Origin: an uncultured Pirellulaceae bacterium
GTDB taxonomy: Bacteria > Planctomycetota > Planctomycetia > Pirellulales > Pirellulaceae
Assembly (NCBI GenBank): GCA_937929805.1
Contig: CALFUT010000012.1
Coordinates: forward strand, 160,819-224,818
Length of the DNA: 64,000 nt
Reading direction: 5' to 3'
The notes under the pieces are model-generated. The model was not told where the DNA came from and searched no databases. It worked only from the letters and a program-made list of their open reading frames with translations. Numbering within the stretch: position 1 is the first letter of the stretch; each line of letters opens with the position of its first letter. Shown here piece after piece: positions 8,510-18,016 of this stretch. The position numbers and the translations under genes were made by a program.

Positions 8510-9739
8510 CTACTTTTCTTCTTCCAGTGATTCGACTCGGCTGACGACGGAACCGTTGGCAAGCCGAGTCGTTATTTTATCGCCCGCTTGGACTTGTTGA
8601 CAGTCGGTAAGCGTTTGACCGCCCGCGTTCGTGGTAACACTGTACCCGCGAGCCAGCACGCTAAGCGGATTGATCGTCTCCAGTTTTGCGGCAACAGTCC
8701 CCAGTTGGTGCTGTGCGTCGGAAACGATTCGCTTGCCGCCTCGATGCAGTTGGGCTTCAAGCGAATCCAATTCCATCCCCGCGCGGCGCAAGTGATCGAT
8801 CGGTCGGGCGATCACCGGGCGGCTTTGCAACGCATCCAGTTGCTTTCGGGCTGACTGGAATCGGTTCAGCAAGTGGACTCCAAGGGCTCGCTGATAGTTG
8901 TTTAAGCCTGCGATCAAATCGGCTTGATTGGGAACGCATCGTTCGGCGGCTTCGCTAGGAGTCAATGCTCGCACGTCCGCGACCAAATCACATAGCGTCA
9001 CGTCGACCTCATGCCCCACACCAGAAATGACCGGGATCGAGCACCCATGAACAGCGCGGCAGACGACTTCTTCGTTGAAGCTCCACAGGTCTTCCATGCT
9101 GCCGCCACCGCGTGTCACAACGACCACGTCAGGTCGATCCGCGAACCGATCGCAGGCCTCGATCCCTCGCGCGATTTCTTTTGCCGAACCAACGCCCTGA
9201 ACTTTTGCCGGAACGATGGTGACTCGAAGGTTGGGCCAGCGGCGAGTCAGCACTTGCAAAAAGTCTCGGACTGCAGCGCTGGTCGGGCTGGTCACGACGG
9301 CGATGTGTTTCGGAAAATTAGGTAGCGGCTTTTTGATGGCCGGATCGAACAACCCTTCAGCACTCAGTTTCTGATGCAGTTGTCGGAAAGCCAGTTCCAG
9401 TTCGCCTACGCCCTGAGGTTGGATCTTGCGGATGATCAATTGATAAGTGCCGCGAGCCGGATAGACATCGATGCTGCCTTGGCAGACAACGTCCAAGCCG
9501 TTGGTTAGATCGAATTTTAGGTTCTCCGCATTGTTACGCCAGATGATGCCGTTAAGCGAAGCCGATTTATCTTTGAGCGTTAGGTAAACGTGACCGCTGC
9601 GTGCTTGAGTTACTCCGGAAAGCTCGCCACCGACCCAGACTGAGTAGAAGGCCGAATTCAGATTCAGCTTGATCGCTTCGGTCAATTGCGAAACGGAAAC
9701 GACCGGAGGTTTATCGGGGGCTGGTTTTGTCATGAGCAC
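8510..9739 (-). CDS. xseA: Exodeoxyribonuclease VII large subunit
   Basis: Catalytic subunit of exonuclease VII, cutting single-stranded DNA processively from either end. The 409 residues include an N-terminal OB fold (about 12-110, VSQLTEAIKLNLNSAFYSVW then GELSGVTQARSGHVYLTLKD), the catalytic domain with VVTSPTSAAVRDFLQVL and the motif TRGGGSMEDLWSFNEE, the stretch ISGVGHEVDVTLCDLVAD, and a C-terminal helical region ending in the segment PLSVLARGYSV. First gene of the xseA-xseB pair; the start ATG at 9739 is followed three codons later by no better alternative. Confidence 0.94.
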   Translation of the reverse strand: MLMTKPAPDKPPVVSVSQLTEAIKLNLNSAFYSVWVGGELSGVTQARSGHVYLTLKDKSASLNGIIWRNNAENLKFDLTNGLDVVCQGSIDVYPARGTYQLIIRKIQPQGVGELELAFRQLHQKLSAEGLFDPAIKKPLPNFPKHIAVVTSPTSAAVRDFLQVLTRRWPNLRVTIVPAKVQGVGSAKEIARGIEACDRFADRPDVVVVTRGGGSMEDLWSFNEEVVCRAVHGCSIPVISGVGHEVDVTLCDLVADVRALTPSEAAERCVPNQADLIAGLNNYQRALGVHLLNRFQSARKQLDALQSRPVIARPIDHLRRAGMELDSLEAQLHRGGKRIVSDAQHQLGTVAAKLETINPLSVLARGYSVTTNAGGQTLTDCQQVQAGDKITTRLANGSVVSRVESLEEEK

Positions 9740-10387
9740 GTACGAAATGAAAATCTACTAAACAGTGCCCGCCGACTTGTTTGACGGGTAAGGTTGGGAT
9801 GGTATGGGAGCACAGGAGAAACGGTTTGATCTGATCGTTTAGACAAATCGTTTGTCTTTAGGCGAGATGCAACGCCGGTTCACCGCGTTTTTGCGGGAAT
9901 AGTTGGTATTCGTCATCAACACCGATTAAACCAAATCAGGATAGTCGTTCCGAGTGGGTGTGACTCGGACATTGGTCTCGTGTTCAAGTCTCAAAAGCGG
10001 AAGTGTCCGGCGGTTTCTTCACGTCACAAGCCGCTATCTGCTGTTGATTCAACCCAAGTTCCAAAGGCTGTCTTCCGAATTGAGCCCGCGTTGGATCGTG
10101 GAATGGCTTGAGAAACTGTAACTATTGGGCGGGTAAGAAGAATGTGATCGCTGGAAAGTTGTCATTTTGTAGAAAACGCGGTCGTCATACATAGGTATAA
10201 CGATAGAATCTTGCCTAAAACCTTTCCGGCACCTTTCCGGCGAGCACCGGAGTGCTTGAGCGTGATCTTCTCTCGCCTGCCTTCCAACTTTCCTTTCTAA
10301 GTTTTCAGCTGAGTATATTTGTCGTCGGCAAGCGTTTCTACCCGCGCGGCATTGCATCTCCCTGATGACAACAACCTCAAAATTTTC
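9740..10387. other. Intergenic region between divergent xseA and desaturase
   Basis: No convincing gene. A perfect 7-bp hairpin AGACAAA/TTTGTCT with loop TCG lies at 9841-9857, and a short direct repeat CCTTTCCGG lies near 10220. Promoters for both flanking genes must lie here, but none is clear by eye. Confidence 0.5.
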
Positions 10388-11440
10388 ATGAGCATCGATT
10401 CCACTGCGACTAATCCTGCTGATGTCTCAAACACAAACCTTGAGTCTAAAGTTCCTTCGGGGAAAAGGTCGGGCGGGGCTGGGAAGATCAAATCTGAATC
10501 TCCGGGCGGTCGGGATGCGAAATCGATTCCGCTTCCGACGCAGGTCAACCACAAACGGATTTATTACAGCTACCTGATCAGCTTTATTGTGTTCCACTCG
10601 CTGGCCTTGCTGATTTTTGTGCCATGGTTTTTTTCGTGGACGGGGGTCGCATCGATGGTGGTGGGTTCGTATTTGTTCGGTGCGATTGGAATCCCAATCA
10701 CCTATCATCGCTTGCTGACCCATCGTAGCTTCAAGACACCAAAATGGTTCGAACGATTTCTAGTGGTGATTGCCTTATGCAACGGTCAAGAAACGCCGGC
10801 TCGGTGGGTGGCGTGGCACCGACTGCATCACCAAGAGTCTGACCATCAAGAGGATCCACATAGCCCATTAGTGAACTTTTTGTGGTCTCACTTTCAATGG
10901 CTGATTTACGAAAATGGCAACACCGCCAAGTTCAGCTTGTACCAGAAATATGCGAAAGACATTCTTTCCGACCCGTTTTATATGTGGCTGGAAAAAAGAA
11001 CGTACGCTGGCGTTGCAATTTTCGCGGCACATGGTGTCTTAATTTTTCTGGGGGCTTGGCTGATCGCTGGGATGGTGATGGGCTTTGGGATGGCAGCTTT
11101 CCAGTTGGCGTGCAGTGTCTTCGTTTGGGGCGTGGTCGCCAGAATTGTCTTGATGTGGCATGTGACTTGGTCAGTGAACTCGCTGTCTCACATGTTCGGC
11201 TATCGCAACTATGACACGGATGATCACAGCAGGAACAATTGGTTCGTGGCGCTCATCACGTCCGGCGAAGGTTGGCACAACAACCATCATGCCGATCAAT
11301 CCGCCGCCACGGTGCAGCACAAATGGTGGGAGTTCGACTTGAACTACTACATCATCAAAAGCTGGAGCTGGGTCGGGTTGGCTCACAGTATCGTGCCGCC
11401 GATTCACAAACGCCGCGCTCGGCAAAAAAGGGTCGGCTGA
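10388..11440 (+). CDS. Acyl-CoA/acyl-lipid desaturase (delta-9 type)
   Basis: Membrane di-iron fatty acid desaturase. From ATG 10388 the protein has 350 residues. The three His boxes are present: HRLLTH, HRLHH and HNNHH (in GEGWHNNHH), plus the family motif NSLSHMFG. Two hydrophobic hairpins flank them (YYSYLISFIVFHSLALLIF and TYAGVAIFAAHGVLIFLGAW regions). The N-terminal 50 residues are polar and low complexity. A TTG at 10319 would add 23 residues with no family support, so ATG is preferred. No strong Shine-Dalgarno is visible at either. It is monocistronic and likely tunes membrane fluidity. Confidence 0.9.
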   Translation: MSIDSTATNPADVSNTNLESKVPSGKRSGGAGKIKSESPGGRDAKSIPLPTQVNHKRIYYSYLISFIVFHSLALLIFVPWFFSWTGVASMVVGSYLFGAIGIPITYHRLLTHRSFKTPKWFERFLVVIALCNGQETPARWVAWHRLHHQESDHQEDPHSPLVNFLWSHFQWLIYENGNTAKFSLYQKYAKDILSDPFYMWLEKRTYAGVAIFAAHGVLIFLGAWLIAGMVMGFGMAAFQLACSVFVWGVVARIVLMWHVTWSVNSLSHMFGYRNYDTDDHSRNNWFVALITSGEGWHNNHHADQSAATVQHKWWEFDLNYYIIKSWSWVGLAHSIVPPIHKRRARQKRVG

Positions 11441-11520
11441 CTCTGTCGGCAGTCGCGAAGGGGCGATGGCCTGAAAAATGCGCCATCTTCCCTACGCCAA
11501 GAACCGGTGATTGAACTGAA

Positions 11521-11595
11521 GAGCCACGGATTTTCACCGATCGACACGGATGTTTTTAGAGCTCATCCGTGAAGATCTGTGCGGATCGGTGGCTC
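11521..11595. repeat. Dispersed inverted repeat, ccacggat family
   Basis: GAGCCAC...CACCGATC...CACGGATG (from 11521) is mirrored by CATCCGTG...GATC...GGTGGCTC (11564-11595), a long near-perfect hairpin. A half-copy of a related motif (CACGAATGCACACGAAT and neighbours) follows at about 11615-11645. It lies 80 bp downstream of the desaturase. Confidence 0.75.
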
Positions 11596-11708
11596 AGACC
11601 TCTTGCTTTCTAGCAACCACGAATGCACACGAATCGACACGAATGTGGCGTGTGCTGAAAGTTGCGTTGTTTAGCGTTCATTGAACCCCGGACCTTGATT
11701 CGCGAGTC

Positions 11709-11787
11709 GTTTAACGACAAGCCGGTAGGCGACCGTGTTTCCGCTAGCCAGCGCCCGTCGCCGACGCCTGCCGGCTAATCGTTAAAC
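11709..11787. repeat. 79-bp inverted repeat with 23-bp arms
   Basis: The left arm at 11709-11731 starts GTTTAACGACAAGCCGG. The right arm at 11765-11787 is its reverse complement with three mismatches, separated by a 33-bp GC-rich loop. It resembles a REP-type palindrome and lies in the 525-bp gap before guaB, which otherwise shows no gene. Confidence 0.75.
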
Positions 11788-11941
11788 AGGAGCGGTACTG
11801 TTATCGCTCAGCGGGGCAGAGTTGCACGGGTGCCCCGCCCACTGATTGCCAACCGAGCCATTGATTCTCATAATGGCGGGCTTATTCAAATTGCGCCCGA
11901 CTTGGTTTCAGCCGTGTCGTCGGGCCGGAAATTCAAGTTGA

Positions 11942-13456
<1,515 letters not shown>

Positions 13457-13493
13457 TGGCGCTAGGAAAGTTGGCGCCGTAAGGCGTCTCGGG

Positions 13494-15641
13494 GTGTCGC
13501 CGATCACCCGTCGAGCGGTAGCCAATGGCCTACCCGCCCTACTCTTCTCAATGGCGATCGCTCATCCTTGCCAAGCGGTTCAAGTGAGTGACTTCGCCAG
13601 CCCGCCACCCACGCCCATCACGCGTGCTCCGGCGCGTGACTTGGCGACATCCGCCGCTCCTGTCAAAGAGCCCACGCGTTATGCTCCGCCCGTTCATGTG
13701 ACTCCTCCCGCCAGTTACACCGCTCGGGTAACACAGGCTGCGTACAACAGCGAGTCCGTAAACGGTCGCCGAAACATGACGCGGCTAGTCACGTATTCGG
13801 AACAAGCCGCCGTCACCAAGCTAAGCGACGAGACCTTAAGCGCTGACGCTGAAACGGCTCAACCGTCTGAAGCTAGACCGCAGCGAGATTTACCGACGCG
13901 AAATATCAGCCGTCACGCCGCATCCGGTCGATTTAATGGATTGCACGGATACCGGCCAGTTCCAACGCGAGCGGTTGAGCCGTTGCAACACGGGAAGATC
14001 CGTCGACCCGGTCTGCAAGACCACATCGCGGATGCGTTCGATCGTATGTCAGCATCAAGATCGGCAGCCAACGGAACACCCGAAAATGCTGAGCCGACCG
14101 AAGCAGTCATCGATGACGGCCAACAGTTCGCTGCGGAAAAGATTCAAGTCGAGGAACCCGACAGCCCTGTGGCGACGGTGGGCTACTATCAAACGAACCG
14201 TGGCGGAGTGGCCAAGGCAAGTAACGCTTTCAAGCGTCGAAAGCTGGCGGCCAAGCGAGCACGAGCGAATGCTCGGCCGGAAGGAATTGTCCAGCGCCAC
14301 CGGTCTGACGAAGTTGATGCCGGTGAAAAACTTTTTGTTCGGCACGACGATGCCGTTCAAGATCGACCTCTGCCGAGCAAGCCAAACGGTCTTCGCAAAA
14401 CGATTGTCGAGTGGGTGAACAACGAATCCGATCTTGAAGATGATTCTTTAGAGCCTGTTGAGTTTGCGACAGACTATCAGCGCCCGATGACCGTTGCCGA
14501 AGATAAGTGGGAAGCAGATCGCGTTGACGAAGAAGTCATGCCCACCGCTCGCGTGGCCGCCATCCAGCAACGTGCTCCTGTCCGCCCGCCTCAGTTGGCG
14601 AAGGCAAGATCGTATTCGCGTCCCTTACGTTCTTCACAAAGTTCGACGCAAAGTTCGACGCAACGTTCTTCTCAGCGTTCAAGATCGACTCGCGGAAAGC
14701 AAGTCTCTGTGTTGACTCGCAGTCGCCAAGGTTCCGACACCCGCGAGGGGTCGAGCACTCGATTGGATGATGATTTCCCGGAAGCCCCCAATCGCTTGCG
14801 TGACAATCAGCGAATCGAGAAAATTGATGACTTTGATCCGCTAAACGATTCATCTGATTCATCCGATGCTTTGGACGACTTCGAAGACGATGACGTTGAC
14901 GATCTGGATCGCGACATCGACGAAGAACTCAAGCAGTTGCGTGATCGAAGTGAAGAAGACGACTTGGACGATGACGAAGATGAGGAAGACGATTCTGAGC
15001 CGCGTGTAGAAGAAAAAGAATGTGCCACGTTCCGAAATGAGTTGCTCAATAGCTCGATCCGAGACATTCCGTTGGACATTTCTCCTCCTGCCAGTAGCCT
15101 GCCGGGTTCGACCTACCCGATCGCCCGCAGCTGGACTGACCAGCGCGGTAACGTTGTCGCGACGGGAGCGATGCAGGACCTGCGACGTGGCTATGTGATT
15201 CTGGACAGTGGGCAGAAGTTGCCGTATGCGACGCTCAGCGAAGCCGACTTGGCCGCCGTGTCAGAATTCTGGCGACTGCCGAAAGTATGCAGCGTCGGCA
15301 ACCGAGGTTCGGCCGAACGATCGTGGACTCCTCAAACGTTTACGTGGACGGCGTCGAATGTCTGTCACAAAACGCTGTTCTTTGAAAACGTGCAGTTAGA
15401 ACGTTATGGCCATTCGCACGGTCCGTTCACTCAGCCCGTGCAGTCAGTGGCTCACTTCTTTGTCAGCCTTGCGACGCTTTCTTATCAAGCTGCCATTCAC
15501 CCGGCCAACGAGTGCAACTACGCACTTGGTTATTACCGTCCGGGGAATTGTGCTCCGTGGTTGAAGGACCCGATTCCAATCAGCTTGGACGGAGCCAAAC
15601 GGCAAATTCTGACTACTACGGGGTTGGCGTTCATCCCATAG
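13494..15641 (+). CDS. Secreted acidic low-complexity protein with C-terminal SHD1-like domain
   Basis: The open frame begins at 13257 inside guaB, but a GTG at 13494 with AAGG upstream gives a good signal peptide (VSPITRRAVANGLPALLFSM then cleavage near HPCQA-VQ), so this start is preferred (715 residues). ATG 13392, overlapping guaB, is the alternative. The middle is disordered: an Arg/Ser/Gln patch (SSQSSTQSSTQRSSQRSRS) and an Asp/Glu-rich stretch near 14810-15020. Residues just after it (SWTDQRGNVVATGAMQDLRR...LPYATLSEADLAAVSEFW) match the pattern of SHD1-like domains common in planctomycetes. The C-terminal about 120 residues are rich in aromatics with four Cys (VCSV, NVCHKT, ANECNY, GNCAP), likely extracytoplasmic disulfides. 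Function unknown. Confidence 0.7.
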   Translation: MSPITRRAVANGLPALLFSMAIAHPCQAVQVSDFASPPPTPITRAPARDLATSAAPVKEPTRYAPPVHVTPPASYTARVTQAAYNSESVNGRRNMTRLVTYSEQAAVTKLSDETLSADAETAQPSEARPQRDLPTRNISRHAASGRFNGLHGYRPVPTRAVEPLQHGKIRRPGLQDHIADAFDRMSASRSAANGTPENAEPTEAVIDDGQQFAAEKIQVEEPDSPVATVGYYQTNRGGVAKASNAFKRRKLAAKRARANARPEGIVQRHRSDEVDAGEKLFVRHDDAVQDRPLPSKPNGLRKTIVEWVNNESDLEDDSLEPVEFATDYQRPMTVAEDKWEADRVDEEVMPTARVAAIQQRAPVRPPQLAKARSYSRPLRSSQSSTQSSTQRSSQRSRSTRGKQVSVLTRSRQGSDTREGSSTRLDDDFPEAPNRLRDNQRIEKIDDFDPLNDSSDSSDALDDFEDDDVDDLDRDIDEELKQLRDRSEEDDLDDDEDEEDDSEPRVEEKECATFRNELLNSSIRDIPLDISPPASSLPGSTYPIARSWTDQRGNVVATGAMQDLRRGYVILDSGQKLPYATLSEADLAAVSEFWRLPKVCSVGNRGSAERSWTPQTFTWTASNVCHKTLFFENVQLERYGHSHGPFTQPVQSVAHFFVSLATLSYQAAIHPANECNYALGYYRPGNCAPWLKDPIPISLDGAKRQILTTTGLAFIP

Positions 15642-15840
15642 AGCAAACAAAAGTCTGGTGTTCGACGAAAGGGCAGGACGCACGAAATTTGCGTCGCGTC
15701 TTCCTTGAACACTCGACCGTTAACGAGATCGCATTGAATGAAAAGCCGGAGTACAGGATTCACAGATCACATTGTTAGCGTATCCGATTCCGACAAAGGG
15801 CAGTCTCTGCCGCTTTGTCGATGACGAGGGCGATTGGTTC

Positions 15841-15878
15841 GGCTGCGGGAGGAGCTTCCTCCCGCAGCCGTTATTTTT
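15841..15878 (+). terminator. Strong hairpin terminator
   Basis: A perfect 13-bp stem GGCTGCGGGAGGA / TCCTCCCGCAGCC with a 3-base loop (15841-15869) is followed by GTTATTTTTT. It lies 200 bp after the stop of the SHD1-like gene. A second hairpin (GACAAAG...CTTTGTC, 15792-15819) lies just before it. Confidence 0.75.
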
Positions 15879-15920
15879 TGAAAGAGTGAAAAGTCGACGG
15901 TTTGCAGGGGCAACCACCAA

Positions 15921-15946
15921 TACAAGCCCGAAGCGCGAGCGAGTGA
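15921..15946. repeat. REP-like motif, single copy
   Basis: TACAAGCCCGAAGCGCGAGC followed by GAGTGA. The same motif, slightly varied, forms both arms of the hairpin at 16404-16473. Confidence 0.6.
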
Positions 15947-15993
15947 ATTTCAATCCGATGTGCTCAAGGCATCTCGGCACTGACGAATGACTG

Positions 15994-16055
15994 GCCACGG
16001 ATGTACACCGATTTTCACGGATTTCATGCGCGCTGGATCCGTGCGGATCCGTGGC
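15994..16055. repeat. Dispersed inverted repeat, ccacggat family
   Basis: GCCACGGAT...CACGGAT on the left is mirrored by ATCCGTG...ATCCGTGGC on the right. Third member of the family seen at 4849 and 11521. Confidence 0.7.
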
Positions 16056-16122
16056 TGATTCTCTTCTTCGCAATGATTGCAGACTTTTCCAGCCGGGTGT
16101 CGTTTCTTCGCCGGCAATTTTT

Positions 16123-16210
16123 GACAGGATGAACACGATTGACAGGATGCCGGTCGGCTTTTGAGAGATTCTGGCTCGCACTGCAATCCTGTCGATCCTG
16201 TAATCCTGTC
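16123..16210. repeat. Dispersed inverted repeat, gacaggat family
   Basis: Two direct GACAGGAT words on the left (16123 and 16141) face ATCCTGTC words on the right (16187-16194 and 16203-16210). The same family recurs at 41306-41373, downstream of rnpB. Confidence 0.7.
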
Positions 16211-16403
16211 CAATTCGAGAATATCCGTGTTTGCGGGGCCAAAAACGTTTCAATATTGGGCCAGTGGAACCGAACTGGATCGTATCACCTGCATCTCTAC
16301 AATGACGGTGACGAACGAACTCGGTCGATTAAGCGTAGGAATGAAATGGCTACAAACGGAACGATTAACCGAACAGCATCACGCTCGATGCAAACGCATG
16401 AAG

Positions 16404-16473
16404 TACAAGCTCGACGCGCAAGCGAGTGGATGCTCAGCGTATCGAATTCACTCGCTTGCGCTTCGCGCTTGTA
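16404..16473. repeat. REP-like hairpin with 25-bp arms
   Basis: The arm 16404-16428 (TACAAGCTCGACGCGCAAGC then GAGTG) is the reverse complement of 16449-16473 with two mismatches. The hairpin ends 22 bp before the preferred start of the next gene. The upstream open frame reads through it without a stop. Confidence 0.8.
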
Positions 16474-16495
16474 TTGCGTTAGAAAGTGGCGACGT

Positions 16496-17671
16496 TTGCT
16501 GACCGTCATACGGATGGTTTTGTGTTTGTGCTTTGTCTCGTTTGCGTCGACACACGCAAACGCTCAGACGCTGGAGTTGATGCAGCAGGATCGGCAGGCG
16601 GAAGAGGAAGACACTCGCCGCTTCTTCGAACAGGCACATGGTGCCCTCGATAAGGCGTTGGAGATGTTTGACGAGAAGCATCAGTTGCCGGGCGAAGAGG
16701 ATCTGGCGTTCTACCAATTCATGAGCAAGACGCAGGAAGGTCAGCAAGAGAAAATTCAATCGTACTTGGATGTCGCCGCCGAAGCGTTGGGCGTTTCGGA
16801 CATCACCGACCGACGCAAGAAGATCGCTGAGCTAAAAAAGCAAATTGAAACGAACCAGAGCAACATCACGGTTTACAAACGCAAGCGAATCTCCGCACCC
16901 GATTCGTCATACAATCCCCTTGTAACGACTCGTTCGGGCTACGACAAGAAGATTGAAACGGCTAAGCAGAATATTCAAGTCGCCAACGAAGAAATTCAGG
17001 CAGAGAAAGATGCCTTACTGTCGCAGTTGAATAAGATCGGCATGGAGCTGGATCCGGAAACGATCGAAATGTTGCTTGAGTCCGTGACCGGCGACGAGTT
17101 CGTGAAGATTAGCGTCATCTTTGACAACGCCAAACGGTTTGCGTTGAAGTTGGAAAACCTGACCGAGCAATCAGGGGAGGATCCAGAAGCTGCCAAGAAG
17201 TACTACGGCGTGTACCTGATGTTGCTAAAGACGGTGGACCGTTTGCAGAACAAGTTCGTGGATAACGTGGACAAGGTTTACTATCCGCAGCTGGAAGAGT
17301 TTGCAAAGCAGGCTCAAAAGAACATCGCGGACGCCGAACGAGCCATTAAACTTGGCGGCAACGCGCAGGTGTTACGGAACAACATCGCCAGCAATGAAGA
17401 GACTTATGATGTGGCGGGGTTTTATAAGGAAAGCTTGTCGCATCAAAAGCATCAGATGATGATGGCGAATCTGGAGTGCAAGAAAAACATTCTGACCGCC
17501 GCAAACACCTATAAGACCGCAGCGCTCAGCAAGGACATGGCCGAGTTGATGGCGGTCAGTCGCCGTGCCTTTGACGCGATTACCAGTCTGGCGGTTCCAG
17601 ATCTGCGTCCGTTTGAAAATAAGAAGATGAAGCAGGCGTTTTCTGAAATGACGCGGCAGTTGCGGAAATAG
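16496..17671 (+). CDS. Secreted helical protein of unknown function
   Basis: The frame is open from 16139 but crosses two repeat elements. A signal peptide (MVLCLCFVSFASTHANA then cleavage before QTLELM) marks the real N-terminus. TTG 16496 gives an Arg-containing n-region and is preferred; ATG 16514 is close behind. The mature part is almost entirely charged helix, for example ITDRRKKIAELKKQIETNQ and IETAKQNIQVANEEIQAEKD, so a periplasmic coiled coil is inferred. No catalytic motif or known family is recognised. The gene stands alone between repeat-rich gaps; a 128-bp inverted-repeat element starts 35 bp after its stop. Confidence 0.75.
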   Translation: MLTVIRMVLCLCFVSFASTHANAQTLELMQQDRQAEEEDTRRFFEQAHGALDKALEMFDEKHQLPGEEDLAFYQFMSKTQEGQQEKIQSYLDVAAEALGVSDITDRRKKIAELKKQIETNQSNITVYKRKRISAPDSSYNPLVTTRSGYDKKIETAKQNIQVANEEIQAEKDALLSQLNKIGMELDPETIEMLLESVTGDEFVKISVIFDNAKRFALKLENLTEQSGEDPEAAKKYYGVYLMLLKTVDRLQNKFVDNVDKVYYPQLEEFAKQAQKNIADAERAIKLGGNAQVLRNNIASNEETYDVAGFYKESLSHQKHQMMMANLECKKNILTAANTYKTAALSKDMAELMAVSRRAFDAITSLAVPDLRPFENKKMKQAFSEMTRQLRK

Positions 17672-17705
17672 CGAGCTGTCGAAAGTAGTCGTCACTCTCC
17701 GAGGC

Positions 17706-17833
17706 TGTGATTTTTTAGAGAGCAAGGTTCGTAGTAAAGCCTTTAGGCTTTCGGCTGTCATTTTCAAGCGACTGAAGCCGCTACTACAAACGGCGCGAAC
17801 AACTTAGTGAAACCCCTGTCACAAAAAATCACA
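17706..17833. repeat. MITE-like 128-bp element, copy A
   Basis: Perfect 11-bp terminal inverted repeats TGTGATTTTTT (17706-17716) and AAAAAATCACA (17823-17833) flank internal hairpins (AAAGCCTTTAGGCTTT; AGCGACTGAAGCCGCT). A second copy lies at 19840-19965. It codes for nothing. The rest of the 345-bp gap up to 18016 shows no gene. Confidence 0.85.
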
Positions 17834-18016
17834 CCCTCCCCGAGTGATCTCCGCGTGATCTCCGCTTTGGCGCTTGATATCACACGGGGGGTGATGACCA
17901 CTCACTTTAACTTTAATAAAACGGGCAAAAAAGGCGCGTCTCGGTGAATACTGGCGTCAAATTGTGACGAAAACAAGGGAAGGAAACGTCACCAAGTTCT
18001 TGCCACCGGGTGCCGC

